Assembly (NCBI RefSeq): GCF_901875635.1
Contig: NZ_CABFMN010000092.1
Location: 1 to 64,000, forward strand
DNA length: 64,000 nucleotides
DNA from: Xylophilus ampelinus
Lineage (GTDB): Bacteria > Pseudomonadota > Gammaproteobacteria > Burkholderiales > Burkholderiaceae_C
Direction of reading: 5' to 3'
Part shown: positions 62,120 to 64,000 of the stretch, one piece after another
Position numbering within the stretch: position 1 is the first letter of the stretch
How the letters are laid out: the number at the start of each line of letters is the position of its first letter
Notes under the pieces: model-generated
Told to the model about the DNA's origin: nothing
What the model saw: only the letters and a program-made list of their open reading frames with translations
Database searches by the model: none
Program-made: the position numbers and the translations under genes

Positions 62120-64000
62120 TCAGCGCGCGATCTGCAGCCAGGCCTTGTCCAGGCGCTTGAGGCTGACCGGCTGCGGCGTGCGCAGCTCCTGCGCGAAAAA
62201 GCTCACGCGCAACTCTTCCAGCAGCCAGCGGAATTCCAGCATGCGCTCGTCGGTCGCGCCCTTGCGCTCGGCCACGAGGCGCCAGTAGCGCTGCTCCTGC
62301 GGCTTCAGCTCGGCCAGGCGCGAGGCGTCGCGCGCCGGGTCGGCGCGCAGCTTGTCCAGGCGCAGCACGATGGCCTTGAGGTAGCGCGCGAAGTGCTGCA
62401 GCTGCGCCCACGGCGTGTCGGCCAGGAAGCGCTTGCCCACGAGCCGCTGCAACTGCTCGGCCGCGTCCTTCACGGCCTGGGGCTGGACCTTGGTGTCCTT
62501 GATCTTGCGCGCTGCCGCTGCGTACTCCGCCAGGATCGTTCCGGCCAGGCGCGCCACTTCGTTGGCGATCAGCGTCAGGCGGCCGCGCCCCTCGTCCACG
62601 CGACGCTGGAAGGCCGCTGCGTCGGCGGGCAGCGGGTCCTGCAGGAAGGCGCGGTCCAGTGCCACGTCGATGATCTGCGCGCGCAGCTCCTCCAGCGTGC
62701 CGAGCGGCAAGTAGGAAACCGCCATCTTCTGCAGGTCTGGAATGTTCTTCTCGAGGTACTTCAGGGCGTCCTTGAGCTGCAGCGCGATCAGTCGGCGCAG
62801 GCCGGCGCGGTGCTTCGCGGCGGCGACCTCCGGCTCGTCGAAGACCTCGATCGTGACCGCATCGCCGCCGTCGATCAATGCCGGAAAACCGATCAGCGTC
62901 TGCGGCCCGCGCCGCACCTCCATCAGCTCGGGCAGTTCGCCGAATGTCCAGGCCGTGTGGCGCTGGGTGGCGGTCTGTGCGGGCGCCTCGGATGCTATGT
63001 TTTTGATAGCTATCGGCGACCGTCCCACGGGCGCTTCAGGCACTTTCTCCTTGGAAACCTCGGGCGCCCGGGCACGCAGGCCGGCCAGCGCCTGGAAGGC
63101 GCCTCGCGCCTGCGCGCCCAGCTCGCCCTTCAGTGCCCCGAGGTTGCGTCCCATGCCCAGTTGGCGGCCATGCTCGTCGACCACGCGCAGGTTCATGAAC
63201 AGGTGCGGCGGCAGCATGTCGAGCTTGAAGTCGGCCCGCTTGACGTCCAAGCTGGTCTCGTCGCGCACCCGCTTGAGCAGCGCGTCCGTCAACGAGCCGT
63301 GGCCGAAGGCTTCCGGCGCCGAGAGTGCGTCGTTCAGCCGCGCCGCCGACTCCGGCAGCGGCACGAAGCGCGATCGTGGCCGCTGAGGCAAGCTCTTGAG
63401 CAGCGCCTGGATCTTGTCCTTGAGCATGCCGGGCACCAGCCATTCGCAGCGCTCCTCGCTCACCTGGTTGAGCACGAAGAGCGGCACCGTCACCGTCAGC
63501 CCGTCCTTCGGGTCGCCGGGCTCGTGCAGATAGGTCGCGGCGCAGTCCACGCCGCCGAGCTTGACGGTGGGTGGGAAGGCCTGCGTGGTGATGCCCGCCG
63601 CCTGGTGGCGCATCAACTCGTCGCGCGTGAGGAAAAGCAGCTTCGGGTTGGCCCTGACGACCTCGCGGTACCAATGCTCGAAGGCCTGGCCGTTGGCAAG
63701 CTCGGCCGGCACGTGCGCGTCGTAGAAGGCGTAGATCAGCGCGTCGTCCACCAGCACGTCCTGCCGGCGCGACTTGTGCTCCAGGCCCTCGACCTCGCGC
63801 ACCAGCTTGCGGTTGGCGGCCAGGAAGGGCAGCTTAGTCTCCCAGTCGCCGGCCACCAGCGCCTCGCGCAGGAAGATCTCGCGCGCGGCCGGCAGATCGA
63901 CCTTCGCGAAATCCACGCGCCGTCCGCTGTAGACCACCAGGCCGTACAGCGTGGCGCGCTCGAAGGCGGCCACGCGTGCGTCCTTCTTCTCCCAGTGCGG
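62120..64000 (-). CDS. hrpA: ATP-dependent RNA helicase HrpA, C-terminal part
   Basis: The gene runs out of the window on the right; the visible 627 residues are the C-terminal half of this DEAH-box helicase, mostly the DUF3418 domain, including ATLYGLVVYSGRRVDFAKVD, TVPLFVLNQVSEERCEWLVP and the C-terminal RMLEFRWLLEELRVSFFAQE. The DEAH motor is outside. About 18 codons near the middle (PEAPVGRSPIAIKNIASEAP) are encoded by a dispersed palindromic element (62993-63045) held in frame, in a variable linker. Confidence 0.93.
   Translation of the reverse strand, partial: PHWEKKDARVAAFERATLYGLVVYSGRRVDFAKVDLPAAREIFLREALVAGDWETKLPFLAANRKLVREVEGLEHKSRRQDVLVDDALIYAFYDAHVPAELANGQAFEHWYREVVRANPKLLFLTRDELMRHQAAGITTQAFPPTVKLGGVDCAATYLHEPGDPKDGLTVTVPLFVLNQVSEERCEWLVPGMLKDKIQALLKSLPQRPRSRFVPLPESAARLNDALSAPEAFGHGSLTDALLKRVRDETSLDVKRADFKLDMLPPHLFMNLRVVDEHGRQLGMGRNLGALKGELGAQARGAFQALAGLRARAPEVSKEKVPEAPVGRSPIAIKNIASEAPAQTATQRHTAWTFGELPELMEVRRGPQTLIGFPALIDGGDAVTIEVFDEPEVAAAKHRAGLRRLIALQLKDALKYLEKNIPDLQKMAVSYLPLGTLEELRAQIIDVALDRAFLQDPLPADAAAFQRRVDEGRGRLTLIANEVARLAGTILAEYAAAARKIKDTKVQPQAVKDAAEQLQRLVGKRFLADTPWAQLQHFARYLKAIVLRLDKLRADPARDASRLAELKPQEQRYWRLVAERKGATDERMLEFRWLLEELRVSFFAQELRTPQPVSLKRLDKAWLQIAR
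62993..63045. repeat. dispersed palindromic element inside hrpA
   Basis: TGCTATGTTTTTGATAGC, then CGTCCCACGGGCG hairpin, then CTTCAGGCACTT, the same block order as the copies at 24108 and 38200. It contributes in-frame codons to the hrpA linker. Confidence 0.8.

Overview
The window is high-GC betaproteobacterial chromosome. Gene content and order (rimP-nusA-infB-rbfA-truB-typA, ratA/ratB divergent from smpB, yejABEF, lptFG, a phosphonate locus) and the intergenic palindromes typical of Comamonadaceae point to a Variovorax/Acidovorax-like member of that family. This assignment rests on recognised proteins, not on a search.

Positions 1 to about 12.9 kb are the right part of an integrated mobile element lying against the 3' end of guaA; its left end is outside the window. 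From left to right it carries: the tniA/tniB end of a Tn5053/Tn402-type transposon with tniQ broken by a probable IS end; a chimeric antitoxin-like gene; an isolated IncP-1-type trbJ-trbK-trbL trio; a complete-looking IncP-type oriT; a TraK-like gene; an IncQ-type replication module (three 22-bp iterons, repC, repA) with AlpA-like regulators and a zinc-binding/HTH protein; and a tyrosine integrase. Four KorB-operator palindromes (TTTAGCSGCTAAA) and two IncP-type TrfA iterons are scattered through it. Two of the KorB sites, each joined to an iteron, form a perfect 38-bp inverted repeat that brackets the replication module. No relaxase, coupling protein, korB, trfA or remaining trb gene is visible. 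The most interesting reading is an integrative mobilizable element that responds to, is moved by, and may re-equip the mating apparatus of an IncP-1 helper plasmid. The alternative is a decayed IncP-1/IncQ composite.

The rest is mostly housekeeping: guaB-guaA; ratA-ratB and smpB; an ECF sigma/anti-sigma/lipoprotein group; rimP-nusA-infB-rbfA-truB-typA, tightly coupled by ATGA overlaps at its distal end; an MFS exporter; yejABEF; fabI; a periplasmic-type ATP-dependent DNA ligase; and DUF454.

From 39.7 to 48.1 kb lies a 2-aminoethylphosphonate locus. phnS-T-U transport, an FAD amine oxidoreductase and phnX run leftwards. phnR, an HD-domain PhnZ-like protein and a phosphonate-associated membrane protein run rightwards. 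There is no phnW transaminase. A basic amino acid decarboxylase, NfeD/SPFH genes, tRNA-Ser(GGA), a LivJ-type binding protein, holC-pepA, lptF-lptG, cbiX-cysB, an aminotransferase and the 3' part of hrpA complete the window.

Two families of dispersed palindromes run through the chromosomal part. One is a roughly 50-bp element with a GCTATC..GATAGC core, found between genes and also in frame inside truB and hrpA. The other is a 95-145-bp imperfect palindrome found three times, each time inside an operon.
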